NCBI GenBank assembly: GCA_951213105.1
Contig: OX578138.1
Location: 65,509,040 to 65,573,039 of the forward strand
Source: Amaurobius ferox
Taxonomy: Eukaryota; Arthropoda; Arachnida; Araneae; Amaurobiidae
Direction of reading: 5' to 3'
DNA: 64,000 nucleotides
Part shown: positions 21,719 through 32,314 of the stretch, piece after piece
Layout: every line of letters begins with the position of its first letter
Numbering within the stretch: the stretch's first letter is position 1
Notes under the pieces: generated by a model
The model's database searches: none
Told to the model about the DNA's origin: nothing
The model's input: only the letters and a program-made list of their open reading frames with translations
Translations under genes and position numbers: made by a program

Positions 21719-21750
21719 ATGTATATATTTATATATATGTATATATATAT
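21638..21750. repeat. (AT)n / (GT)n microsatellite
   Basis: About 65 bp of pure AT dinucleotide, then a short GT run, then interrupted AT. Tyr/Ile-repeat frames across it are artefacts. Confidence 0.95.
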
Positions 21751-21758
21751 TAATAATA

Positions 21759-21793
21759 GTTTGAAAGTCCGATGAAAGAAAAGTGAGAAGCTG
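21759..21793 (+). repeat. Conserved block beside (AT)n, inverted copy at 24167-24202
   Basis: GTTTGAAAGTCCGATGAAAG followed by AAAAGTGAGAAGCTG. Its inverted copy at 24167-24202 differs at about three positions. Both copies have the same side turned to an (AT)n tract, so the tract and block may be the end of one dispersed repeat family. Confidence 0.65.
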
Positions 21794-22648
21794 CAACTCG
21801 AAAAACCTAACTTTCTAAAAAACCCACAAAATAAAAGTATAAAACAGCAAATCTTCAATCAAATGGAAAAAAATACAAATTTCGAATCATCAGATTAAAG
21901 AAAATCAACAAATTTTAATGGTATAGAAACGATAATAGAAAAACATAAAAAATCAAGCACTATTGCTATACACGTGGACAAGGACTAGACCTTAAAAAAT
22001 GGAATTGTTCACTTCGTCAAAACTCTTCTTCGGTTCCAAGTATATTGACGAAGCTAACGCAAAATATGTATGTCTCTAAAGAAATAGAGAGCTTATATCT
22101 ATAAACTATTTCTACTTGCACAACATACATAAAGAAGGAAAAATAAAAGAAACATGAATGCCTGGAAACAACACTGCATATGCCTGAACCATTCGAAACC
22201 TGGAACCCTGAATGAAGAAACCAGTGTTGCCATTCGCAAAGGAAAAATAAATGATATACTGTTGCCATTCGTAAGTAATGAAAAACTGTAATGGGAAAAG
22301 GTAAGAAAAAGTAATAATATTACAAAAAGAAGCTACGAAAAAGTGGGACTAATAATAGAAAGGCTTATGTTTAAGTGGATGTAAAAATAAAAGTATTAAT
22401 ACAAGAGAAAGGTGATGCCTGGCTAATATAAGATACTATGAATAGAATTCCTGAAAATCCAGCTAATCTAAAGTTTTAACTATACCATTTACTAAATAAG
22501 AATGATATTTATATAAATTGCAGGTAATTTTGAGATTATTTATATGCTTATATGCATAGCATGAAATTTCTTATCAGATAATCTATAAATTCTAAAAAGC
22601 TGATTAAGTATAATATTTCTAAACAATTGAATCGAGTTGCATAAAGAT
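21794..22648. other. Unassigned segment between two (AT)n tracts
   Basis: A-rich on the plus strand. GTTGCCATTCG occurs twice (22228 and 22262). No frame or family match. Confidence 0.4.
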
Positions 22649-22773
<125 letters not shown>

Positions 22774-22843
22774 AATATAAATTAGTAAATCCAATGTTAG
22801 AATGTAAGTAGTAACTCATAATACACTATTCCACACCTATATA

Positions 22844-24146
22844 CAGAGGCTGTTCACACATTTTTTAGACGATGTATATTGTATTCACAAAACTAAATTA
22901 CATAAAATTCTTGTGTTTTAAATGTTCTATTTGACATCCCTTATTCTGAACTATCTTTCGTCACCGCAATTTCCAGGATAATAATGCCTTTTGAAGTGTC
23001 AGAAGAGTTATTCTATCCCATTCCTCCTGAACAGCTTTCCAGAGTCCTGTAGGAGTTTTGGGACGACGTTTGGATAATGCAGATTTTAAAAGTCCGAAAG
23101 CACAAAAATCCATAGGTGATACATCGGGAGATTTAGTAGGGATATCAGTGAAGGGTATGGCCTTGATACCAGTTTTTTGTTCCATTTCTTTTAGGAAATT
23201 TACAGTGGATTTTGATGTGTGACTGCTAGCTATGTCCTGATGGAGTCTCACAGATTGATGGCACTGTGGGTAAAGCGATGGTATTTCATTCAGAAAAATT
23301 GGCGATAAAATATGTTCCTGATAGTATTTGGAGTTAATCTTGACATTTTTTCCCACTCTCTTTATTTTTAACTTGCCATTATAAGAAAAACCAGCAACAA
23401 TCATGAATCCCTTAGAAAAACTTTCTTTCGATTCTTTGAACCATGCACTTAAATTTTTTTCTCCCCTTTTATGATAATAAATGGCTCTTTTTTTGTTGCA
23501 ATCATTTAAATACACCCATGATTCATCTATTGTGACAATTGTTTTCCATTTTTCTTTGGATAAGTGTTTCTCATATAGAATTCTGCAGCGTGTCCTGCGT
23601 TCAGCAATATGATTTGGAAGAAGACGATGCACATTGCGTTTTTTCACTTTCTTAAGATTTAAATCAACGTTTATCATTTTGTTTACAGTGGACACCGAGC
23701 ATTTTAATGATTTTGCAACTGTCCTTTGACTAGGGGGATTTTCTATTAACATTAAACAACGTACCTTTGCAATAGTCGAAGATGTCCGTTTTTTCCTTGG
23801 ATACTTGTTTGGAATTTTTGTCCCACTTGAGGCTCCAATTTGACGTTTTTTTCCTTTCCTGTTGACGATATTACCTATCGACGCTTTAGATATCACAAAA
23901 CCATGACTCTCACGTCGTTTTTGGATAACAGAGTATGCATATTTCTCTTCGGAAAGAGCATAAATGTAGCCTTCGAACCACTGTTTTGTTAAAAACGCCA
24001 TTTTTGAATAAAAACAAAACTTTCAAGCCGCAGACGATAATTTTGACTTTTAAAAACATAGTACAATTGGAATTATTTCTTTTGCAGCAAACGATTTTTT
24101 ATTACCGCTTACCAAAATCGTCTAAAAAATGTGCGAACAGCCTCTG
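22844..24146 (-). mobile_element. Complete mariner-like element, DD41D group
   Basis: The left end CAGAGGCTGTTCACACATTT and, read inward from the right end, CAGAGGCTGTTCGCACATTT both continue as TTTAGACGAT: 30-bp inverted repeats with one mismatch. TA flanks both sides (22842-22843, 24147-24148), and the right flank is a (TA)n run, so the element jumped into a TA-rich target. The 1303 bp hold a single intact transposase frame, with 117 bp between stop and left end. Intact frame and near-perfect ends suggest a young and possibly still mobile copy. Confidence 0.95.
22961..24001 (-). CDS. Mariner-like transposase, DD41D, intact (346 aa)
   Basis: Cuts and pastes the enclosing element at TA sites. 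N-terminal part (residues about 1-145): a first helix-turn-helix in FEGYIYALSEEKYAYSVIQ, basic KKRQIG and KYPRKKR segments, then a second in PSQRTVAKSLKCSVSTVNKM. Catalytic core: Asp159 in TIDESW, Asp256 in LHQDIASSH, Asp298 in SPDVSPMDFCAFG. There are 41 residues between the second and third Asp, against 34 in classical mariners (DD34D) and a final Glu in Tc1, placing it with the DD41D ('rosa'/VISITOR-like) lineage. The length is normal for the superfamily, no stop or frameshift is seen, and the ATG at 24001 follows a 145-bp leader that includes the right terminal repeat. No other gene is linked. Confidence 0.95.
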   Translation of the reverse strand: MAFLTKQWFEGYIYALSEEKYAYSVIQKRRESHGFVISKASIGNIVNRKGKKRQIGASSGTKIPNKYPRKKRTSSTIAKVRCLMLIENPPSQRTVAKSLKCSVSTVNKMINVDLNLKKVKKRNVHRLLPNHIAERRTRCRILYEKHLSKEKWKTIVTIDESWVYLNDCNKKRAIYYHKRGEKNLSAWFKESKESFSKGFMIVAGFSYNGKLKIKRVGKNVKINSKYYQEHILSPIFLNEIPSLYPQCHQSVRLHQDIASSHTSKSTVNFLKEMEQKTGIKAIPFTDIPTKSPDVSPMDFCAFGLLKSALSKRRPKTPTGLWKAVQEEWDRITLLTLQKALLSWKLR

Positions 24147-24166
24147 TATATATATATATATATAAA

Positions 24167-24202
24167 CAGCTTCTCACTTTTCTTTCATTGGACCTTCAAA
24201 CC
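24167..24202 (-). repeat. Inverted copy of the (AT)n-associated block
   Basis: CAGCTTCTCACTTTTCTTTC then ATTGGACCTTCAAACC, reverse complement of 21759-21793 with few changes. It lies between a short TA run (left, where the mariner inserted) and a longer (AT)n. Confidence 0.65.
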
Positions 24203-24209
24203 TTTTTTT

Positions 24210-24211
<2 letters not shown>

Positions 24212-24268
<57 letters not shown>

Positions 24269-24302
24269 GTATATACATATATATTTATATATATATATAT
24301 AT
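24212..24302. repeat. (AT)n microsatellite
   Basis: AT dinucleotide with ACAT/TTTAT interruptions. Confidence 0.95.
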
Positions 24303-24820
24303 TAGAAATATGTAATAATAAAAAAATTATGTTATAATAAAAAAAAAATTCAAGTAATATTAACATTACCAAAGAAGCAAATTCACGACCATAATGCCGA
24401 TACATATATATATATCAAACTAGAAAAGTATGAAAATGAAAGAAAGCAATATATCAAAGAATGGCCGGGGGGGGGGGGTTGTGACCCCCACTCCCCGGTT
24501 AAGCTTTCTTTGCGTCTAGACAACACTCCCGGTAGCCGATATATTGCACAAAAATTAATACCGAAGTATCAAAAATTTAAAAAGGATTTAAAAAGGATTT
24601 TAAAATAGAGGTTGCAGAACATAAAAATGTGTGGAGTACTCAGAAGACTCGTATACTAAACTGTACTATTGTCTAACCCTCACAAAACATATGGCAATAA
24701 GAATCCAAACATATAGATTTTAATTATCGAAGCAGATACCGTACCATAACCCAAATGCACCATCTTGACGAATCCAGCACTAATACATTCACCTGTCAAT
24801 ATCAATTGTATAAAATAGTG
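24303..24820. other. Unassigned stretch with a G-run
   Basis: Run of 12 G around 24467-24478, soon followed by CCCCCACTCCCCGG. Nothing else recognisable. Confidence 0.4.
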
Positions 24821-24822
24821 TA

Positions 24823-24937
24823 CTCATTCTTTACCTGTGTAGAGATGGCACAAACTCCCAAACGTAAGGAGTTTGTCGTAAGGAGGGACTCCCAAACGTT
24901 GGGAGTTTGTGCCATCTCTACACAGGTAAAGAATGAG
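24823..24937. mobile_element. Small MITE with TA target site
   Basis: Arms of about 43 bp are reverse complements: CTCATTCTTTACCTGTGTAG then AGATGGCACAAACTCCCAA, and the same read from the right end. TA lies directly outside each end (24821-24822, 24938-24939). The centre repeats shorter words of the arm (GGAGTTTGT, GGGACTCCC). TA duplication points to a Tc1/mariner-type transposase in trans. The ends do not match the mariner at 22844. Confidence 0.82.
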
Positions 24938-25021
24938 TAAGGCAAAGTAGTCGAAAAGTTGGCGATTTTCCTTCAAGTCCCTCGCCAAAAGTTACAGTGA
25001 CGGATGAACGGACGTAATCAT

Positions 25022-25137
25022 TTATATTTTCGTAGATTAGAAGATTATACCCATGTATTAGAAGATATACCCGTACTACTTATATTTTCGTACATTAGAA
25101 GATTATATCCATGTATTAGAAGATATACCCGTATAAC
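25022..25137. repeat. Two tandem units of about 58 bp
   Basis: TTATATTTTCGTASATTAG, AGATTATA and AGATATACCCGTA occur in the same order in 25022-25079 and 25080-25137 with few differences. Confidence 0.85.
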
Positions 25138-25182
25138 AATATATGGATTTTAAAATGTTTTCCCAAAATAAAACAGATTGTT

Positions 25183-26128
25183 ACTTTCCTTATATACATA
25201 ATGTATAAGGAAAGTATTGTGACGGGGTCGAAAATTCGAATTCGAGTTTTCGACGGGAGAGCACGTTTCAAGCATCCCTGATCACGAATCAAACATTTTT
25301 GAAGTGATGTCTGTGTGTGTGTGTGTCTGTGTGAAAGTATCTGTGTGTGTGTGTGTGTGTGTGTCAGTGGGTCTATGGATACGATAACTGACGAACGAAT
25401 GGACCGATTCGAACCAAATTTAGTACAAAAATCACAATCTGTAAACACTGGAAGTCTATTGTTTTTATACGCAATCGAATGTTCAGAACCCCCCTAAATT
25501 TTCGAATGAAATTTTGAAAAAATCTTCAAAAAATAAAAACCAATAATAAAGTTACGCAAATAGACATTTCTTATGTAATTTTTCATTAGAAAACGATTGA
25601 CATAAATTTTAGAACGCTAACATGAACCGTTCTCGAGATATTGTACATTTTTTAAAAAAATTATCAAAAAGTCATATAAAAGAGAAAAAAAAATATTTCC
25701 TATTGAGAAACATGTTCAATTTTCATATATAATATCATGCGATAAATTGGGTGACATCATTCTCGTGGATCTAGCTCGTTCCATTCATGAAAAAAGATAC
25801 TTTGAGTAATACTTTTGTATTTGAATGCCAATTTATATGCTGTAAGAATAACTTATTTCTTCGTCCATAACGTTTGGCGAGATTTTGGCGACGAAATTGG
25901 CGGAATGTCGCCAACTTGGCGACTTTTTGAAATGTTGCCAAATTAACGAAAATCTCGCCAAATGGATGAAAATGACGCTAAATCAATGAAAATGACGACT
26001 AATTGTCGAAAATTCAATATCTTGGAAAGAATATTAGTGTCTAATATAAGAAAAACCTAATTCTTTTACTGTAAAAGTAGTAAATTCATTACATTATATA
26101 AGGAAAGTCATGTGATGCCCACATCAGA
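25183..26128 (-). mobile_element. Family A element, copy A7
   Basis: Complete minus-strand copy (946 bp): hairpin end ACTTTCCTTATATACATAAT at 25183, GT tract 25311-25364, palindromic GTCGCCAACTTGGCGAC at 25908-25924, 5' end CACATCAGA at 26128 followed by T's. Confidence 0.74.
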
Positions 26129-26388
26129 TTTTTTACGAATTTGAGAATATCAATAATCTAAATTCGTTAAACCGTCGTAATGATATATATAATCCAGTCA
26201 AAAATGCAATTCCGATAAAAATTTATTTATATATATATATATCGTTCTTTATTATTTAAATCGAAAAATATTTACTACTGTAATAACTCATTGGGTTTAT
26301 TTCCGTTTCATAGCAACATGATATATTTTTTTTTCAAATATAAACTCACTGGATTTAATTCCGTCGCTTAGCAACATTATACATTTTT
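26129..26388. other. Unassigned spacer
   Basis: Two similar phrases, ATAACTCATTGGGTTTATTT and ATAAACTCACTGGATTTAAT, about 55 bp apart, each followed by CCGT and a GCAACAT word: a short imperfect duplication. Confidence 0.4.
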
Positions 26389-27676
26389 AACACTTTACAA
26401 CAAAGTTGAAAAGTGTTTATGACTTTGTTCATTCTGTCTGACTGTCTGTCTGTTTGTTTGTCTGTCCGTTAGCACGATAACTGCCGTAAAAATGACTTTA
26501 TCAAAATGAAATTTTAGTATGTTGCACAAACGGTCTGTGGGACCTATGGGAATATAAATGAATAATATCACCCAATTAGTTTTGGATTGAACCCGGGTTG
26601 AAAAAATGAAATACATTGACCCCCTATGGGACTAAATTCTTCAAACATTTTTTAAGCGGATTTAAAATTCACAAATTGCTTCGAAAGTTTTAGGAAATAT
26701 TCAAATTATCTCATGAAATATATAAAAAAATTTCAGCAAAATATATTCAGTAGTTCTTAAATAAAAATTAAAATAATAATTACACCCTTTATATGGAGAG
26801 ATCACATGATCCACTGCAAAATGAAATATGGCATCCATCTTGTCACAAAATCGTAATTTTTAAAGTTCTTTTTAATTCATATTTAGTGTTGTATCCGTCC
26901 TAAAACCGCTTTATTTTTGCTTACATTCTGTGCATCTATATATTGAAACAACGTAATTACAATATAGTTCAGTTTAAATGATCATCCAACTTTGATTATT
27001 TCTACAACGAAGCCTACTTTTCACTTATGGAAAATGTAAACAGCAAAATATGTAGAATGACTTGCATAAGAATTGCTGCATTTCTTTAATGCAAAATTAT
27101 TTAGCTCATGGAGTCTGCAATATAGCTGATATGAATGAAATATTCATTGATTTTACAGAGAGAATGACGATTTTTTCGATGAAGTTTTAAGCATAGAGTT
27201 TAATTACTTGTACCTTCATGGTCTCAAGTTTTAAAATAAAATAAATTAATATAGTATTGTGATGAATGAAATGAATGAAAAAAATTTATGAATGAAATGC
27301 TGCTTTTATAGAGAGATCCAGGCGTGTTATATTTCGATGACGTCATTTGAATAAATTTCATTTGTTTTCGATGGAGTTTTCAAATATAATAAATTATTGT
27401 AGTATTATGATAATTTTAAAAATAATTCTGAGGAATGTATCGCATTTTAGAGATGTTTAAATCAGACAATTTACATTTCAATGCCGTCATTTGAATGAAG
27501 TTCATTTTTTTCGAAGAAGTTTTAAGTTTTCAATTGCAATGCATTAGTGTAGTATTGTGATAATTTTATAAATATTACCGAGGAATGTATATCATTTTAG
27601 AGATGTTTAAACAAAATTGCATTGAAGTTGGAAAGTGTTTCATAATCAATGCTTTATGCATGATTGATCTTTCTTG
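26389..27676 (+). mobile_element. Family C Helentron/HINE-like element, copy C2
   Basis: Reference description for family C. The left end is a terminal hairpin AACACTTTACAAC...AAAAGTGTT preceded by T's, then the GTCT microsatellite (about 26445-26466), the phrase AGCACGATAACTGCCGTAAA, an AT-rich body, and the right end GTTGGAAAGTGTTTCATAAT, a palindromic block around AATCAATGC...GCATGATT, and CTTTCTTG. The motif GTTGGAAAGTGTT is the inverted copy of the hairpin arm (AACACTTTACAAC) with one change. Read from the right this is the same plan as family A with different sequences. GTCT repeats next to the hairpin recall DINE-1/mini-me elements. 1288 bp, no coding frame. Confidence 0.7.
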
Positions 27677-28032
27677 TTTTTTTTTTCAAATAACTTTGCA
27701 GAACAAACATCGTTTGCACAATGCTATCTCAATGGAAGGTTTAATAGCATTTTATTAATGTCTCTATAACCTATGGGCTTATAAACTCGAAACATGGACT
27801 ACATTTTAAGTAGAACTATTTGAAGTCTATCCCGAAAATTTCACCCAATTCGGTGCAGTCGTTCTACCTTGATGATGAGACAAATAAACACACAAATATA
27901 TCCACAAATAAACTACACAGACAGAGAGACAGAGATATTTTCAAATTTATTTATGAGATGTTAAAGAGAGATTATTCAGTATGTTAGTGAGAGATTTTTC
28001 AGTATGTTAAAGAGAGATGAACTTATTTTAAA
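27677..28032. other. Unassigned segment with HINE-like phrases
   Basis: TTTCACCCAATTCGGTGCAG, GACAAATAAACACACAAATA and CAGACAGAGAGACAGAGATA resemble the microsatellite-bearing end of a further Helentron-like family without clear termini. AGAGAGATTATTCAGTATGT is nearly repeated about 26 bp later. Confidence 0.35.
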
Positions 28033-29332
28033 CAAGAAAGATCAATCATGCATAAGCATTGATTATGAAACACTTTCCAACTGAAATGCAATTTCATTTA
28101 AAAAATTCTAAAATGTGATACATTCAGTGGTGATATCTTTTACATTATCACAGTACTACAGTAATTTATTATACTTAAATATTTAAAACTGTATCAAAAT
28201 ACAAATCATCTGATTCTCTATGCAAAATCAATGAATATTTCATTTATATAACTTGTATTCTAGATTCCAGAGCTAAATAATTTTGTGTGAAAAAAAATTC
28301 AGCATTTCTTATGTAACTCACCTTGCAATCGCTTGAGATATTTGCATTCTCCATAAGTTAAAATTAGGCTTCGTTGAAGAAATAATAAAAGTTTAGGGAT
28401 CATTTAAAATCACAACTATTGTAATTGCGTAGGCACGGAATTTAGATACGCAGATAATACACAGATACACAGATAATATATGTGTGTGTGTGTGTGTATG
28501 TATTCAAAGTATTTTTATCGTGCCGAAGATCGGAACTCGAATTTTCGAACGATCTACACGTTTTGGTACTTCTAGAATACGAAAAAACTATTATTAGGAA
28601 GACGTCTGTGTGTGTAAGGGTGTATCTGCATGTGTTTCTGTGTGTCTGTGAGGATATTGCATCCATTCTAACTGAAAAACTGATGGACCGAATTTCATAA
28701 AATTTGGTAGGTATGTTTTTTGTGGAAAACCTTGATGTTCATTAGATTATAGTACGATTCGTAATAAAAGAATCTGCTTTCTTTGCGAAATGGCCGAGAC
28801 ATTTCCTTTATCCACTCTAGCTAAAAGCTAATGGAACACATTTAACAAAATTTGGTGTATAATATTTCAATAACCTAAAATTGATTTATATACCAAATTT
28901 AACAAAATTTGGTATATAAATCATTTGCAGGTTATTCTAGTACGATTCGGGAAAAAGGAACGAGCTATTTTTGCGAAATGGCCAGCAAAAATCGTTAAAT
29001 ATAAAAATAAAGGACTACGTGTGCTCAATTATATCAATTAAATTCCTATTTTATACGTGATTTCTGACAACAAAAAGAATTAGACTAACCCCATTACTCT
29101 AGGACTAGCCGTTCTTGAGATATTCTAGTTTTTTCGCGTTTTCGCTACGTCACCTTTGACAATAAATCCAGCTATCAAATGACAACCAAATTCAAGTTTA
29201 ACGTGCAAATTCAATGTCATTTAAAATACTTATGGCTGTTATTTTGTGCAGATAAACTCAAATTATTATTGAAAACATAAAGAGAACGTGAGTATGAGTC
29301 GGCAGGGAAACACATGTGCTGTCCACATCAGA
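28033..29332 (-). mobile_element. Family B chimeric Helentron/HINE-like element, copy B2
   Basis: Plus-strand order: CAAGAAAGATCAATCATGCA (the family C terminal block), about 415 bp homologous to the non-hairpin end of family C, a GT/CA and TATC-rich junction at about 28449-28500, then about 830 bp of a different body ending in CATGTGCTGTCCACATCAGA, which is the family A-type 5' block in reverse. Both outer ends are thus of '5' type' and the terminal hairpin is absent. The element looks like two family members joined tail to tail at their microsatellites. Confidence 0.68.
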
Positions 29333-29341
29333 ATTTTTATT

Positions 29342-30109
29342 AACACTTTACAACAAAGTTAAAAAGTGTTTATGACTTTGTTCATTCTGTCTGTCTGTCT
29401 GTCTGTCTGTCTGGCCGTTAGCACGATAACTGCCGTAAAAATGACTTTATCAATATGAAATTTTAGTATGTTTTTCAGATGGTCTGTGGGACCTATGGGA
29501 ATATAAATAAATAATATCACCTAAATAGTTTTTTATTGAACCCGGGTTGAAAAAATGAAATACATTGAACCCTATGGGACCTAATTTTTCAAACATTTTT
29601 AAGCAAATTTAAAATTTACAAATTGCTTCGAAATGTTTAGGAAATATTCACATTATCCCATAAAATATATAAAAAAAAATTTCAGCAAAATATATTAAGT
29701 AGTTTTTTAATTAAAAATGATTTAATATAGGGAAAAAACAAATTCAATTAAATTCTGACTTTTGGGATATCCTCCAGAAAAAAAAAGATATATATTATAT
29801 AATAAATATCTTTTCAAGAGTTTAAATCATTTTGTATATGAGAGAGGCTTTACATTTTAAAATAAATTTGGTAGATAACAATTTTTCAATTTTTTTTTTT
29901 TAATTTCATATAACTCTTCATGATATATTTGATGGCATGCACTTTACTACGTCCTAGAGAGTTCAAATTTGGTACACAGCTTAAATTTGTTGAACATTTT
30001 ATTCTACAAAAATTTGGTGGATCTTTAAATATAGATCATACATTTTTTTCGAAATGGCCTGCAAATAATCCCCGTTCACGTCTATAAATCATTGTTGTAA
30101 TATTGTTAA
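29342..30109 (+). mobile_element. Family C' element, copy 1
   Basis: Starts with the family C hairpin (AACACTTTACAACAAAGTT...) and GTCT tract, follows family C for about 390 bp, then has its own body (GGGATATCCTCCAG, GAGTTCAAATTTGGTACACA) and ends AATCATTGTTGTAATATTGT. Its inverted partner is 31409-32164. Confidence 0.65.
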
Positions 30110-30113
30110 AACT

Positions 30114-31406
30114 TCTGATGTGGGCAGCACATGTCTTTCCCTGCAGTCTCATATTCACGTTCTCTTTATTTCTTCAATAATAATTTGAGTTTATCTGCAC
30201 AAAATAACAGCCATAAGTATTTTAAATGACATTGAATTTGCACGTTAAACTTAAATTTGGTTCTTATTTGATAGCTGGACTTATTGTCAAAAGTGGTGTA
30301 GCGAAAACGCGAAAAAACTAGAATATCTCAACGGCTAATCCTAGAGTAATGGGGTTAGTCTAATTCTTTTTGTTGTCAAAAATCACGTATAAAATAGGAA
30401 TTTAATTGATATAATTGAGCACACGTAGTCTTTTATTTTAATATTTAACGATTTTTGCGGACCATTTCGCAAAAATAGCCCGTTCCTTTTTCCCGAATCG
30501 TACTAGAATAACCCACAAATGATTTATATACCAAATTTTGTTAAATTTAGTATATAAATCACTTGTAGGTTATTGAAATATTATACACCAAATTTTGTTA
30601 AATTTGTTCCATTAGTTTTTAGCTAGAGTGGATAAAGGGAATTTCTGCCGGCCATTTCGCGAAGAAGGCAAATTATTTTATTACGAATCGTACTATAATC
30701 TAATGAACATCAGGATATCCCACAAAAACATACCTACCATATTTTATGAAATTCGGTCTATTAGTTTTTCAATAGAGTGGATGTAATATCCTCACAGACA
30801 CACAGAAACATACACAGATACACCCTTACACACACAGACGTACTCCTAAAAATAGTTTTTTCGTGTTCTAGAAGTCCCAAAACGTGTAGATCCTTCGAAA
30901 ATTCGAGTTCCGATCTTCGTCACGATTCCAATACTTTGAATACATACACACACACACATATATTATCTCTGTATCTGTGTATTATCTGTGTATCTAAATT
31001 CCGTGCCTTTGCAATTACAATAGTTGCGATTTCAAAAGGATCCCTAACCTTCTATTATTTCTTCAACGAAGCCTAATTTTAACTTAAGCAGAATGCAAAT
31101 ATCTCAAGCGATTATAAGGTGAGTTACATAAGAATTGCTGAATTTTTTTCACACAAAATTATTTAGCTCTAGAGTCTGGAATATAAGTTATATGAATGAA
31201 ATATTCATTGATTTTGCATAGAGAATCAGTTGATTTATATTTCGATACAGTTTTAAATATTTAAGTATAATAAATTACTGTAGTACTGTGATAATGTAAA
31301 AGATATCACCACTGAATGTATCACATTTTAGATATTTTTAAATGAAATTGCATTTCAGTTGGAAAGAGTTTCATAATCAATGCTTATGCATGATTGATCT
31401 TTCTTG
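30114..31406 (+). mobile_element. Family B chimeric element, copy B3
   Basis: Complete, 1293 bp, from TCTGATGTGGGCAGCACATG with sub-terminal TCTTTCCCTGCAG, through the CA-rich tract (30792-30960) to GATTGATCTTTCTTG. It is the inverted counterpart of B2 and sits between C' copy 1 (plus) and C' copy 2 (minus). Confidence 0.7.
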
Positions 31407-31408
31407 TT

Positions 31409-32164
31409 AACAATATTACAACAATGATTTATAGAAGTGAACGGGGATTATTTGCAGGCCATTTCGAAAAAAATGTAGGATCTATATTTAAAGATCCACC
31501 AATTTTTTGTAGAACAAAAGGTTCAACAAATTTGTGTACCAAATTTTAACTCTCTAGGACGTAGGAAAGTACATTAAAAATGCCATCAAATAAGTATATC
31601 ATGAAGTTATATAAAATTAAAAAAAATTTGAAAAATTGTTATCTACTAAATTTATTTTAAACTGTGAAGCCTCTCTTATATACAATATAATTAATCTCTT
31701 GTGAAGACATTTATTATATAATATTTCTCTTTTTTCTTTCTGGGGGATATCCCAAAAGTCAGAATTTAATTGAATTTGTTTTTCTCCCTATATTAAATAA
31801 TGTGTAATTAAAAAACTACCTAACATATTTTACTGAAATTTTTTTTATATATTTTATGGGATATTGTGAATATTTCCTAAAAATTTCGAAGTAATTTGTG
31901 AATTTTAAATTTGCTTAAAAAATGTTTGAAAAATTAGGTCTCCTAGGGTTCAATGTATTTCATTTTTTCAACCCGGGTTCAATAAAAAACTAACTGAGTG
32001 ATATTATTTATTTATATTCCCATAGGTCCTACAGACCGTCTGAATAACATACCAAAATTTCATTTTGATAAACTCATTTTTACGGCTGTTATCGTGCTAA
32101 CGGACAGACAGATAGATAGAATGAACAAAGTCATAAACACTTTTCAACTATGTTGTAAAGTGTT
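31409..32164 (-). mobile_element. Family C' element, copy 2
   Basis: Reverse complement of 29342-30109: starts AACAATATTACAACAATGAT, contains GGGGGATATCCCAAAAGTCA, and ends with GACAGACAGATAGATAGA, the hairpin and AAGTGTT. Divergence from copy 1 is moderate, so the inverted arrangement is not a recent foldback artefact. Confidence 0.65.
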
Positions 32165-32314
32165 AAAAAGGACTAGATAATGCCATACAGATGGATAAGG
32201 TTTTACCCAATAGTTAACAATGAATTTCGTTATTCAATCAAATTATTCTATCGAGTATAAGTGTTCAAAGAATTATCACGTTTGATCATTCTTTGAACCT
32301 GGCACAGATATTAG

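Noticed and set aside
22844..24146. Classical DD34D mariner
   Set aside because: The spacing between the second and third catalytic Asp is 41 residues, counted directly, not 34.
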